Below, one piece after another: positions 36,001 to 47,981 of a stretch of DNA of 64,000 bases. Both the position numbers and the translations under genes were made by a program. The notes beneath the pieces are model-generated. The model saw only the letters and a list, made by a program, of their open reading frames with translations, made no database searches and was not told where the DNA came from. Source of the stretch: Chaunax sp. Z400. Taxonomy: Eukaryota; Chordata; Actinopteri; Lophiiformes; Chaunacidae. The stretch is taken from NCBI GenBank assembly GCA_037577475.1, contig CM075188.1, positions 20,875,001 through 20,939,000 of the forward strand, written 5' to 3'. Each line of letters starts with the position of its first letter. Position 1 is the stretch's first letter.

Positions 36001-39000
36001 AAAACAGATGTATTTTTGGTCATACAAAATGTAGTGGAATTTCCATTTTGGGTTTGATATGCAATTTGGCCTTTTTTATGCTCATAAAAGTGAAAATATT
36101 GTTTTCCCATCATTTCATTTTGGTGCAAAATTAGGCCAATGACTAGTTTTCGCCTCTGTAGCGGAGAGGAGATGAAGTTTTTTTAAAAAGAGGAGATGAA
36201 GTTTAAAAAAAACAAAAACTTACACTTTCTTATTTTCTGCTTTTCTTTTTTTGTCTTCCTTGGCATTAGAGTGATAACATTTTCTGGCCTTAAATCTCCA
36301 TCTTGAACCTCGTACAACTCAAGGCAAGTTGTCTTTTTTAATTTTTCATCCAGTAGAGTTTTGTCACAAGCTGCCAGGGGAGAAAAGGAATAGCAACCTT
36401 GAAGATCTACTCAAAGATAAATACACATGATATGTCACAGACATGAGCACACACGTACGTTTTAAATCTGCAACACTTTTGGCTGGTATTTGTATGATTG
36501 CTGGGGGAGAATATCCTGCTGCATTACTGGCGATAATAGAGATGTTGGCAGCAGAGTACGAGATGTAAGTGGTGTATTCATTCGAAATGGTGTCACGTCC
36601 CCCTTTTTTACAAGGGCATTCGTGAGAAGACTGTGTGTCATTCAGGCTGTACGTCACTCCTGTGACTGCGGCTGCATGTGGAACCCGCTGAGGAGCAGAA
36701 GAGAGCTCAGTTCAGACAAACATAGAGGAAAACTGAACCAACTAAACAACGGAGTGGCTCCAATCACTATGACTGGTGCAGTCAGATAAATGACAGGATA
36801 TGTGACACACCTGCATGCAAAGACAGAAATAAAAATACATGCTGCTTGCGCAATTCAACATTTCTCATAAAAGACAATGTTTAAGCAGTGTGAAGCAACA
36901 GTGAGCGTGTCTGACTTTCAAGATTTCAATTTGTTTCATCATCCTGTGTATTATGTGTTATTGCTTGTTGCAGAAGTAGTGGTAGAACAGGTAGTAATAG
37001 TTGTACTGTAGTAGGACGATCAGGTACATGCACAGTGTTTGGGAAACAGTAACAGAATAACACACTTCTGACCTGCAATCCTCTCTGGTACAAGATCATG
37101 AAGTGCTGATTATGGTTACAATATGTCATTTGGTGTTATTTTCCCTTCACTTACTTACCTTCCACCTTAGTGTTACCTTTCGAGCGCCATTTACAAGTCT
37201 TGTCGTCATGGATACTTCAGGTTTTTGTTCCAGCTCTACATCAAAATCACAAAAATATTGGTGTGAAGACTATTTAGTTTGAGTAATTTAAAGCCTAGTT
37301 TTAGCCTCAATTTTGTAACGAAAGAAAATTGTTTAAGAGTGGAATTGATCTGAAAGATTTCAGTAAAAGCAAGAAAAAAAAGGGACCTTTAGAAATTTTG
37401 CAGAATTACAAAAACAGGAATGTTACATTATCCAACATGTTATAACTGAGTGTTCAGTGTGCATAGATTATTTCGGGCCATGAATCATACCTTACATGGC
37501 ATTTTAGACATGAGAGAATCCATTACAGATATTAGTCAGTGAGGATTACATGCTCCTCTCTGTTGCTCTTTGTGATTCAGTTACGTAAATTAATATCACT
37601 TTTACATTAGGCCAAGTGCAGCTTTAAGATTGTTGAACATTTACTTTTTGTTTCTGCTAATTCCAATCAGAAATATGGATTTCAAGACCAAAGTGCTCAG
37701 CAATACATCATGAAATCAGTAACTTCACCTGCAGGAACAATCACAACCGGGGACCAGTCGCTCCACAGTGGGTTAAATGCCTGATTGGACCGTTGTCTGA
37801 TTTGAACCTGGTATGCTGTATCCTTCGATAGATTCACAACAATCACCTGGTCTGTGCAAGATAAAAAGACGAACAAGAGAAATGTCATCATTTTTTACAT
37901 TTCACAGTTGCTCCTAGGAGGCTGTTTTTTCCCATAAGGATTCTCCTATTGTCAACAGATTACATAGAAAGACCAAAGCTAAACTAATAACAAGTATTTC
38001 CATTGTACAGCCTGATAAATTAGTTTCCTTGGTGCCATAGAGATCCACTGTTGTCAAAAATGATTAAAAGCAGTGACCCACACTGACATGACCCCTTATT
38101 ACCATGAACCACGGTAATGGAGACAATCCCAAATCACTGTCCTGCTGCTGTAAATATTCACCTGCACATATTAGGTCCAGATGAGAATAGTCCAAATACA
38201 CTATTTTGTCCACTTTGTCTAACATTTTTTTAACATCAAAATTAAATTGGGTGGGGAAAAAAAATCTAAACAGTTCAAGATTCAAGATTCAAGATTAACT
38301 TTATTGTCATTCAGACTATCCACCAGATAGGATACACAGCAGAAAGATTGTGTTTTTTGGAAAATGGCTGGCAGTAATGTAAACACGAGACTTGAACTCA
38401 ATGGGGTAAAACAAACAAATTCACTGCTATGATCCCGTGTGTGTGAGAATTAGATCCCCGAGAAGCACAAAACAAACATAACAAACATAAAACGAGGCAG
38501 AATGAACTTTTCATTTAAAAGAACAACATGAGACTACTCACAATTTAAACCCTCACGGGTCGTATTTGTCGTTCTCTGCAACAGCAATACAGATAATAGG
38601 TTAAATACATTCATTAATGCAGAATAACTGTCTCATATAAACTGAAATTTGGTCACAAAATTTGCCTCACGTTCTCCCATGATCCTGTGGGGTGTTCATG
38701 TCGTCGGAACCCAACCTCGGCTAAAGCTGGATGATCCTCTGCTTTTGTCCAGCTCAACCTGAGGTTGTTTTCTAACCAGGACATCGTAATATTTCCTGGT
38801 GCTTCATACTTCACTGTTGAGTAAGAGCAAAGTGTTTTGTATGTGTTTCCACATTTATTTCCTAAATATTTTTGTACAATATCTATGGAAACAGAAAGAA
38901 TTGAACTAGCCGTCAGTGTGTTCTATAAGTCATGTTGTTGGGTTAAATGAGGGGAGAATCCAGTACCTGAGTGTTTGAGTTCAATAGATGTCCTGGTTGA

Positions 39001-41286
39001 GTTGCAGCTGGAGTTTTCTTCATGAGCTTCCACCCAAATGGGAACAGCACGGTTTATAAAAAGCTGTTCTTCTTGGAGCACACACGAGGTCTTCTTAATG
39101 TTAACACATTTTCTGTCACTAAGGATGAATAATGCATTTGAGTGCAGTGAAAATAGCAGCTGAAGGTGTTTAAAATCTTTATATACTGTACAACGTTCCC
39201 TATTTGTTTCCCTTAACTTGCTGTCAGATTGTTAAGAAACGACGTGTCTGGCTCTGTCAGAAAGGTAACAAAATCCACCTATACCTGTACATCTAAAGCT
39301 CAACAATATAAAAAAATGCAATATCTCATTTGTTTTATATGTATTTCATTACAGACTGTGTTTCCCCCAGTTTTAAGTCTCTCTGTTAAGCCCAGGTAAC
39401 ACCTGCTGGCTGTAGCTTCACATTTACTGTCCAGACACAAAACCATCTTATTCTCCACATTTTCTCACACACACAGACAAACAGACAGTAAATCTGAGTG
39501 AAGAAATATTGGAAATATTCTAAATATCTTTAGCATAATTTTAGAAGCATCTCTCAAAAAAAATGCTTTAGCGGGAGATATTTAGTAACCTATCTCTGGA
39601 AACTTTGGGATCTCATCTGTAATTTAGAATAAAGTCATGTGAGTTTTAAGAAAGTTTGGACAATCAGCATGAGTTTACAATGATGAACCCAGTGGTGAAC
39701 CGCAGCCTGTTAAAGAGACAACCTCCTCATTTGCACACTGATGGCTGAGGACTGACGGCAGTTCTTTCCACTGCGTCTGGTATTTATTATGGCAAGATAC
39801 AGTCCATTCACAAACCACTAAAAGCAAAGGAAGAAAACTACCATGGACTAATTTTTCATTGTGTAGATGTCACCATTTCAAAAATACTGTAGCTCAAACT
39901 CTTGACAATACTCACATAATGTAGAGGTCGTATTTCACATTTCTGTCAGTCGTACTCATGCTCCATTCACAGAAGTAAGTGGTTTCAGTAGCATTTCTTC
40001 TAAAGCACTGAGGACTGGTCGGAGCCTCACATGTTGACCCTTAGAAGAAATCATTTTCAAAATGATCAGGCTTTAATTTTAAGATTTGTTTTACCGAAAA
40101 CAGCTACAGCATATTGTTATACTACTTGTAGACCCACCAATTTATTATATCCATTTGATTTTCCTTGTTGTTGTTTTTAAAAATTCAAGTTATACAGTGA
40201 ATCACTTTGTAATACATTATATTAGATCCTAAAATCATCAAACTTCTCATTCTGACTATGTTGGAGGTTTGGTCCAACAGTCTACAAGCACTGAACCACT
40301 TCGCCCCATTGTGCTAAGCTAACTCAAGCACAAGAAAACAGACATCTTATCAATTTAGACATAAAAAGAAAAGGGTTGGCAGTTCAATAAGAATGCACAG
40401 AGCAATGCTGTGCAGATGCCATCCGTTGGTGGAAACCACAGGATCTTGATATGATCAGAAAGAGGCTAAACCAACCGCTGTCATAAGGTCACAAACTGAA
40501 AAAGTAAAGGACTCTCTAATTTCACCTGTTTTATTTTATCTACATAACACAAATAACATAAAGTGAAAAAGGATTCTGAGAATAATTACAATGCCACAAC
40601 AGCAGGGAAACACAGGTTCCTCAACAACAGAAGCAATGCCGAAATATAAAATGAAAAAAGAAAAGAAAATTAGGTTAAAAAAAATTAAACAGAAGAAACA
40701 ACTCAATAAAATTAACAAAACAAATACAAAGACATAGCCACGAATGAACAGCGCATGTACAAATACGGTGCATCTGCTCCTTTGTCCTCATAGACCCTGT
40801 TTAAAAGTGGACATATGTTAACAGCCCAGGACTAAATGAGAAGATTTGGTGCTACCATCCATCCTGAAGTTTTGAAATACTGTAATGTTTTCAGACAATA
40901 GATAATCGAGGAGGCTTACAGTTCCAAATAAAGGATATAATAATGGTGCTTATCATCCGCATTTAATGGCACACGTTGTTATAAACCATCTCTTATGACA
41001 CCTTTACTCTGTGAATCGTAGGGAAGAGTTATGTAAAGGCGCTCAATAGCATTTGCAAATACAAGAGGTGAAAACAGGCAACCTTGCCTCGTCCCTCCTC
41101 CTATTTCAAACTGTTAGAGATACTGTGAAGTGATGAGAAAAGCCAAAAATGAAAATACTGGCAAACCTAAATCTCCAAACCAAAAGTAAAGGATTTATTA
41201 TATTTAGTCCTACCTGTGCTGACTGCTGTAAACATAAACACAACAATATATCCATGTAGTGAGCACCAGCATTTCAAAATTTCCAT
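33074..41286 (-). CDS. il12rb1: il12rb1, interleukin-12 receptor subunit beta 1
   Basis: Fifteen exons: 41214-41286, 39916-40039, 38967-39118, 38671-38813, 38542-38575, 37729-37851, 37159-37235, 36459-36687, 36224-36370, 35889-35987, 34908-35063, 34643-34798, 34443-34515, 34105-34180, 33074-33403. All junctions keep phase; 1,992 nt, 663 residues (remembered human protein 662). The signal peptide is MEILKCWCSLHGYIVVFMFT. The cytokine-binding module has paired cysteines (TYFCEW) and WSDWS at residues 205-209. Three further fibronectin III domains reach residue about 504, then come a membrane span (LIYMLSLLFVLFLIS) and a Box 1-like KIFPPVPKPVI. The short tail contains GEWYDVTDED. SVKYEAPGNI, VTYSLND...ECPCK and IPA before domain 4 align with mammalian IL12RB1. 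The protein pairs with IL12RB2 or IL23R and binds TYK2. It sits at the T/NK-cell surface and receives the IL-12/IL-23 p40 signal. Confidence 0.93.
38276..38345. repeat. Fish interspersed repeat fragment in an il12rb1 intron
   Basis: Tandem TTCAAGA units are followed by TTAACTTTATTGTCATTCAG, a very common teleost retroelement end. Confidence 0.6.
40740..41117 (-). pseudogene. L1-type reverse transcriptase remnant in il12rb1 intron 1
   Basis: The minus strand from about 41117 reads EIGGGTRQGCLFSPLVFANA and IERLYITLPYDSQ. This corresponds to the GTRQGCPLSPLLF palm motif of L1-clade LINEs. About 70 bases on, a decayed LNADD stands where the catalytic YADD should be. Stops and frame changes show it is dead. 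It lies between il12rb1 exons 1 and 2. Confidence 0.72.
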
Positions 41287-42284
41287 GAGGTGCAGTGGAA
41301 AGTCTGGAGGCCTCATTCTTCAATGTGTAAGAGGCCATGTACTCAATCTGCCTTCGTGTTACTCAGCTGCGTTTCTCAGAAATGTCAGAGACCTTTCATG
41401 TCTCCTAGGTTAAGCAAGGTGCAGTAAAACCAGAAGTGTCAGGGTGGGGGTGGTTGGGCTTGACAGACACTTCGTTAGAGAGACACAACAGACAATATGA
41501 AAGTGACAACCCTTTGAAGTCATTTGTTGATTTGTTTTGTTTTTTGAAGTTCATTTCCCCACAAGTGTTTTTGCTCTCTTCAGGCTATCTTTAAGGGAGT
41601 TTCTAAAGGAGACTCTGAAAAGGTCACACAGGCTTACATCTGTTGAGTATTTCTATGTCCACCATTACGATAAAAGAGAGCTCTCAGTTAAGGAGTTTGG
41701 AGCAGAGCAACTTCAGTTTGGACTTTAAAGCATTTTAAAGCTTTTTCATGAAAATGACTCTGCAAAGCCCCACTTAAACACACAGCACACCATTCCCAAT
41801 CAATCTGCATTTTTGATGTGATTTTTGCGTATGTGCTGCAATGCTACGGGACTGGCACTGTACTGACTAAGAAGAAGTAATAATCATCGTGTTTATGTGC
41901 TTTGCACGTCAGGCACACAGAACTACCCTTTCAGTTCATGTTGTGGTCCCGGAGATGATTCTCTGGCAACTGTGTCTTACATCCTTTTTCCAATTCCTCT
42001 TTGTACAAGTCACATTTTCATACCAAATTACATACATACATACAGTTTCATTTTGAAAAGGTGACTTTTGGTCATGTGTTTTAGAGGAGCAGTGGGCAGG
42101 AGGAGGTGGAGCGGCTTTAGTGGAGATGATGGGGAGTTAAAACAACATTTTCTTTATAACTTCTCCGAACACGTTTTTTTTTCCTTATGTCTGATAAATG
42201 CAGATGAAGCTTTTCTAATTTTGGCACTGTAAAAAGTAATAGTAATTAGATAATATTGCACTCATTTTGACTCCGGATGAATCT

Positions 42285-42390
42285 TGATATGGTATATGAT
42301 ATATGATATGATATATGATATGATATGATATATGATGTATGATATATGATATGATATATGATATATGATATATGATATGATATATGATTT
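42285..42390. repeat. ATATGAT-type AT-rich minisatellite
   Basis: About 105 bases of interleaved GATATATGAT and GATATGAT units with partial self-complementarity. Confidence 0.9.
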
Positions 42391-43539
42391 GATTTGAGAC
42401 ACAATACAATTTTATAATTGTAGCAAATATAGATCTTTTATCACATATTTAAAATACAATGAAAAGTAGAATCTACATCAGCAGTAGTTTCCCTTACTTT
42501 TTAATTCTGTTTCCCTTTACAGCTGTTTGCCTCTAACTTTGATTCATTTATTTTTGCTGATTTTAAATATCAGTGCTATTTTCAGTCTGTATACAAATGT
42601 ATACTGAAGTATCTTTAAATTTTAAATGAGAAGAATTAACAAGAGTAGAGGCCAATTAGATCATATTTTATTCTCTCTCACATCTTGCCATAAATCCTAA
42701 TTGCATACACACGCAGCTGTACTTTCTTAGAAACATCATTCTCTCATACACACACCATCACACTCTTACACAATACTCCCTAGGAGAGTATAGTAGTGTG
42801 TGTAAAAGAGTAGTCTTGTCTCTATGAAATTAATATAAAGAGTGTGTGAAAAAGCACACAGTTGCAGCTTGTAAACCTAGGAATATTCCAGAGCTGGAGG
42901 CCTTTGCCCATGAGGAATGAGCTAAGATTCCTAAGGAATGCTGCCAGAAGCTGGTGTCTGGCTTTGCATCACGCTTGCAGCAGGTCAAGCAGCAAAATGG
43001 TACTCTATGAAGTGCTGGAGACGCTTGTCATTGAGATGTTGAATAATTTTGAGACTGCAGTCGTCAGTAAAAGTAGCATTTTGTGTCGGAGAAAAAAAAA
43101 AAGTGTAATATTTGTTGGCCTGGGATATTTAAACTGTTGTTGTGTGATTTGGTTACTGCCACCAGCTGATAAGTAGCATATTTTGCCAATAAATTTCAAA
43201 CACAAAGAAGGTTGAATAATGTTGTTTACAACTGCAAGAGGGTACAGTTGTGTGTGTGTGAGAGTACGACTGTGTATGTAAGAGAGCATGGTTAGAGAGT
43301 GTGAGTAAGAAAGTAAAATATGTACTATAAATGCCCTTTCTTTCCCCCTTGCCGTCCTGGCCACCATGATACCTGTACAGTGGCGTCTCCCAGTGGTCAC
43401 AGATCACCAGTGCAGAGGAAAGGGGCGTATCAAACAGCCGCTGGAGGAGGTCATATCACCAGCCCTAATATGTACCTTGTCCGCTACAGGATGTCAGACA
43501 GACGGCTGCTTTCTGTCTGTGTTTAGGTGGCCCGCAATA

Positions 43540-43630
43540 TTCCTAAAACATAATGAAAAGGCCGACCGTGCCGTCGACATTCCGGTAACATTCCTGAAAA
43601 TGTCATACGCGTGTTGTTCTGTGCTAGAAG
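43540..43630 (+). promoter_or_regulatory. klhl26: klhl26 promoter / 5' UTR
   Basis: A CpG-containing segment (GCCGACCGTGCCGTCGACAT) sits just before the klhl26 ATG in an otherwise AT-rich spacer. No TATA box is seen, and the start site is not placed. Confidence 0.45.
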
Positions 43631-46600
43631 ATGGCGGAGTCGGATGGCGTGGATTTTGCATCGAGGCATCCACAGAACAGGTGAGCTTGAGCGATGTGAG
43701 GATGTGGTGGGGTGACGGTGCTGTAGTGGGCCATTGGTGTTACGTCACATAAAGCCTCCTCGGGTCCGGACGGCTCGAGACCACTGTAAGCCTCCCGATG
43801 CCGCAGCTTGACTCCAGGATACACCGAGGAGCTGTCCGGGCCTCCAGGCAACTATACTGCCTGTATAATAAGGATGTAACAGTTGTTTATATAAGTATAC
43901 ACATATTACTCAGCCCGTTGTAGGGTAGCAGGTGAACTTCAGCACATTTGTTGTGGATTTTGTAAAACATTTACCTTTTATTTACCTATATTGTATACTT
44001 TCACAACTTTTTGACAATGTTAATTTATAACGCTGCTCTCGCAAACGTCACTCTTACCAGCTTGCCCTAAACAAATAACAACAATAAACAATAAACCAAT
44101 GAAATAACATTCGAAGTTAGCTGCAGAAAACACCAGTTTATTAATAAAGCTGTGTATTGTCGACAGACGCGGTTAAGTGAAATGGACACACACTTTGACT
44201 GATGACAGTCTGTCTCGATCCCGACGGAAAGCTGATTTTTGAAGCTGATATTGATATCGATATTTGAGTTTTTTAAAAATCTACCATATGAGTATGCACT
44301 GACGTCACTTTCCCACTCGAACACGCCCTCTCGGTTGGACCAATGTAGCGTTCTTGACATGAGAAATTGGGAAAATACAAGCTGAATATAAAATGTTTGC
44401 ATTTGAACAATGGAGTCATTCCCTCTGCCCCACACACTGATGCAGTTATCTTCACCAAGGAGGTTATGTTTTCGCCTGCATTTGTCTGCATTTGTTTGTC
44501 TGTTAGCAGGATTACAAAAAAACTACTTGATGGATTTTCATGAAATTTAGTGGGATGGTTGGGTACATGTAATGGACAGGGAAGAACCTCTTAAATGTTG
44601 GAGTGGATCCAGATAAAGGGGCTGAGTCAGGAATTTGTTTTCACTTTATTTAGTATTGTGAGATACAGTATTAGATGATTATAGATGATGATGATGAAAC
44701 TTGGTAGCATGGTTGGACATGCTACCAAGGAAGAACCCACTAAATTATGAAGTGGATCCGGATAAAGGGTCCAAGTCAGGAATTATTTTTTCTGCAAGGG
44801 AGGGCTTGTTGGGCCGTTTTTGTGTTACACATAATCTACCTGATGAATTACCATGAAACTGGGTGGAAGGGTGGGACATATGTCATAGAAGAAATCATCA
44901 AATTTTGGAGCTAGTCTTTATCTGAAGAAAACCCCCATTAGTGAAATATTGTTTTTCTTGAATAACTATCAAACTAATAATGATACCAGTATGATTCCAA
45001 ATTCTAGGGGTGGGTTTTAAATATGAGGGTCAAACTATTATGGGAGTATTGCTTTTAGGGCCAATGACATAATGGGAAAATTAAGTTGCCTTTGCAAAGG
45101 ATTGCTCTCACTGAGTGCTGTCTGGTTTTTCCTTGTGATGGTCGTGTTTAGTTATGGAAAGTAAGATCGGGAAGACTTTGATTCTCTCTCTAGTTTCTAC
45201 CTTTTTGTTAATCTTGCAGTGAGTTTATTCTCAATTTGACCCAGTGCAATGGAGCTTTCCTAACATGCTCATGAGTCTTGCTCGCTGATTCATTTCTGTT
45301 TTTGTGCAGCAATGAAGCAGTGTACTTTCTATCAATACCGATGGTGTCTCTTTACTGTATGCAGATGTGCTTACTCACTAATACAAAGACGGTGTTTATC
45401 GCAGGCTGTACATTGCACCACTCCCCGACTGGCAGATGAGATTAAAACTCCAACACAGTATTGCTGTGTGCATCTCAAAACATTAGGTTTAAGCATTGGG
45501 AAAAAATCAGGGATTTTTTTAATTAAGAAACAATGTAGGATTCCATGATTTACTGATGGTGTCAAGGCCTTTTGTGTCTTTCCAGTATGGCTAACAAGAA
45601 TAGCACCCTGCACTGTACATTCTCAGCTCCAAGCCACAGTGCCACCCTCCTCCAGGGCTTGTCGGTCTTGCGGGCTCAGGGCCAACTACTTGACGTTGTT
45701 CTAGCCATCAATGAGGAGCGCTTCCAGGTCCACAAAGCTGTGCTGGCCGCCTGTAGTGATTACTTCAGGTTAGTCCGAATCACTCAAGACTTCTTCCTGC
45801 TCATTTACGTTTTAGATTGCAAGCACTTAGCCGATGCTCTTATGTAGTGCAATTTAGACTGAGTGCATTGTAAGAGTAAGCTACAGTTCACAGCCCAACC
45901 ATGTTAAAAGCAATTCAGTTGGGAGAGGAAGGTAAAATGGCGTGAAATGCACTCACTTGTGCATGTTTCTTCTCATTTTGTGTTTAATCTGAGTCATTAT
46001 TCTTCACTTAATTTATATTTACAGATTTAATACTGATTAGAAAATAAACTGTAGGAAGAGCATTGCAGAAATGGAAAGTACATTTTGAACTGATATACCA
46101 GTTGAAATGAATTAGATAAATGCACAAGTGAGTGACATTAAAATTTGTCCAAATATATTTCTTTTGCACAATTTCTTCAAATTCAGTCAAATTGCAGTTT
46201 TTCAGCTCATCTGCCACGGACACCTAAACAAAACTTTTATCCAGAAAGGAGGAAGCCTTTTCGAGTCATACAAGTGTTCTGTCTTTGTTATGGAAAGCAG
46301 CCATACAACATTAATTCCATTTTAAATCAATGCCTTGCATTTATGAATATATAGAATTATAATTATGATGTAGTTTACTGATTTTGTTTTATGTTACAGA
46401 GCTATGTTTACCGGAGGCATGAGGGAGTCAAATCAGGATACCATTGAGCTCAAGGGTTTGTCCGCCCGTGGACTGAAACATATTATTGACTTTGCCTACA
46501 GTGCAGAAGTGACTTTAGACCTGGACTGTATTCAGGATGTCCTTGGAGCAGCTGTGTTTCTCCAGATGGTCCCTGTTGTGGAGCTCTGTGAGGAGTTCCT

Positions 46601-47981
46601 CAAGTCAGCGATGAGCGTGGAAACCTGCTTGCACATTGGCCAGATGGCCACCACCTTCAGCCTGTCTTCCCTCAAAGAGTCAGTGGATGCCTTCACCTTC
46701 CGCCACTTCCTCAAAATTGCAGAGGAGGAGGACTTTCTGCACATCCCCATGGAGCGCCTTGTCTTCTTCCTGCAGAGCAACAAACTGAAGAATTGTAGCG
46801 AGATTGACCTCTTCCATGCTGCCATTAGGTGGCTCCAGTATGATGACTCTCGTCGGGCTCAAGCCAGCAGTGTCCTGTGCCATGTGCGCTTCCCGCTCAT
46901 GCGCTCCTCGGAGCTGGTGGATAGTGTTCAGACGGTTGACATCATGGTAGAGGATGTGCTGTGCCGCCAGTATCTCCTTGAGGCCTTCAATTACCAGATT
47001 CTTCCCTTCCGACAGCATGAGATGCAGTCTTCACGGACACTCAAACGTTCTGACGTCATGTCACTCATCACCTTTGGCGGGACGCCCTACACTGACAATG
47101 ACCGCACAGTGAGCACAAAAGTGTACTATCTCCCCGACATTGCTTCCCGCCAGTTCAAAGAGCTGACAGAGATGGAGGGAGGGTGCAGTCATGCTTGTGT
47201 CGCTGTACTCGATAACTTTGTGTATGTAGTTGGTGGACAGCACTTACAGTACCGCAGCGGTGAGGGGGCAGTAGAAGGTTGTTATCGCTATGATCCACAT
47301 CTGAGCCAATGGCTGCGCATCCAACCAATGCAAGAGGCTCGTATCCAGTTTCAGCTCAGTGTGCTGCACGGACAGCTATACGCCACTGGAGGGCGCAATC
47401 GATCTGGTAGTCTGTCATCCGTAGAGTGTTACTGCCCAAAGAAGAATATGTGGACTTACGTGGAACCATTAAAACGCAGGATTTGGGGTCATGCAGGAAC
47501 TACCTGTGGAGAAAAGCTGTATATCTCAGGGGGTTATGGTGTCTCGTTGGATGACAAGAAAACTCTCCACTGCTACGACCCAGTTTCAGACCAGTGGGAC
47601 TTCAGAGCTCCCATGAATGAACCCAGAGTGTTGCATGCAATGATCAGCACCAAGGATCGAGTCTATGCTCTGGGCGGTCGCATGGACCATGTCGACCGTT
47701 GTTTTGATGTGCTTGCAGTCGAGTATTACATTCCAGAGAACGACCAGTGGACAACCGTTAGTCCAATGAGAGCAGGCCAGTCTGAGGCAGGCTGCTGTTT
47801 ACTGGACAAAAAGATCTACATTATTGGGGGCTACAACTGGCACCTGAACAATGTCACAAGCATTGTGCAGGTGTACAACACAGAGACAGATGAGTGGGAG
47901 AGGGATTTGCACTTCCCAGAATCCTTTGCTGGCATTGCTTGCACACCAATTATAATTCCACAAACCGCCACACAAGGCTAA
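43631..47981 (+). CDS. klhl26: klhl26, Kelch-like protein 26
   Basis: Three coding exons: 43631-43680, 45586-45768, 46400-47981. Phases 2 and 2; 604 residues. Exon 1 starts ATGGCGGAG (MAESDGVDF), like the remembered mammalian MAES start. Exon 2 gives NSMANKNSTLHCTFSAPSHS and the first half of the BTB domain (QLLDVVLAINEERFQVHKAV). Exon 3 finishes BTB (to about residue 150), then BACK (about 155-255), then six Kelch blades marked by GG pairs: ITFGGTP, YVVGGQH, YATGGRN, YISGGYG, YALGGRM, YIIGGYN. BTB-BACK-Kelch proteins are substrate adaptors of CUL3 ubiquitin ligases; BTB/BACK bind CUL3 and the propeller holds the substrate. The substrate is not known to me. An in-frame second ATG at the start of exon 2 could give a shorter form. 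No damage is seen. Confidence 0.96.
44300..44307. promoter_or_regulatory. Full palindromic CRE (TGACGTCA) with nearby CCAAT box
   Basis: TGACGTCA is followed 33 bases later by CCAAT (44340-44344), in klhl26 intron 1 about 620 bases after exon 1. A second pair, CCATTGG and TTACGTCA, lies at about 43730-43747. Both sit in the CpG-richer start of the intron. Confidence 0.5.
44450..45115 (+). repeat. Dispersed repeat family A, long copy with internal tandem units
   Basis: CACCAAGGAGGTTATGTTTT is followed by TTTGTCTGCATTTGTTTGTC and a GGATTTTCATGAAATTTAGT unit. Two more diverged units of the ATGAAACT...GAAGAACC...GTGGATCC...GATAAAGGG pattern follow. It lies in klhl26 intron 1. Confidence 0.7.

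Larger units (their letters stand above)
41287..43630. other. Spacer between the divergent il12rb1 and klhl26 genes
   Basis: il12rb1 starts leftwards and klhl26 rightwards from this 2.3-kb spacer, which must hold both promoters. It contains the ATATGAT minisatellite at 42.29 kb. No coding exon was recognised. The last 200 bases before klhl26 become CpG-rich. Confidence 0.6.

Noticed and set aside
42285..42390. CRISPR-like regular repeat
   Set aside because: AT-rich minisatellite units without spacers, in a vertebrate genome.
46532..47018. Minus-strand frames inside klhl26 exon 3
   Set aside because: Antisense shadows of a strongly conserved Kelch-like coding exon.
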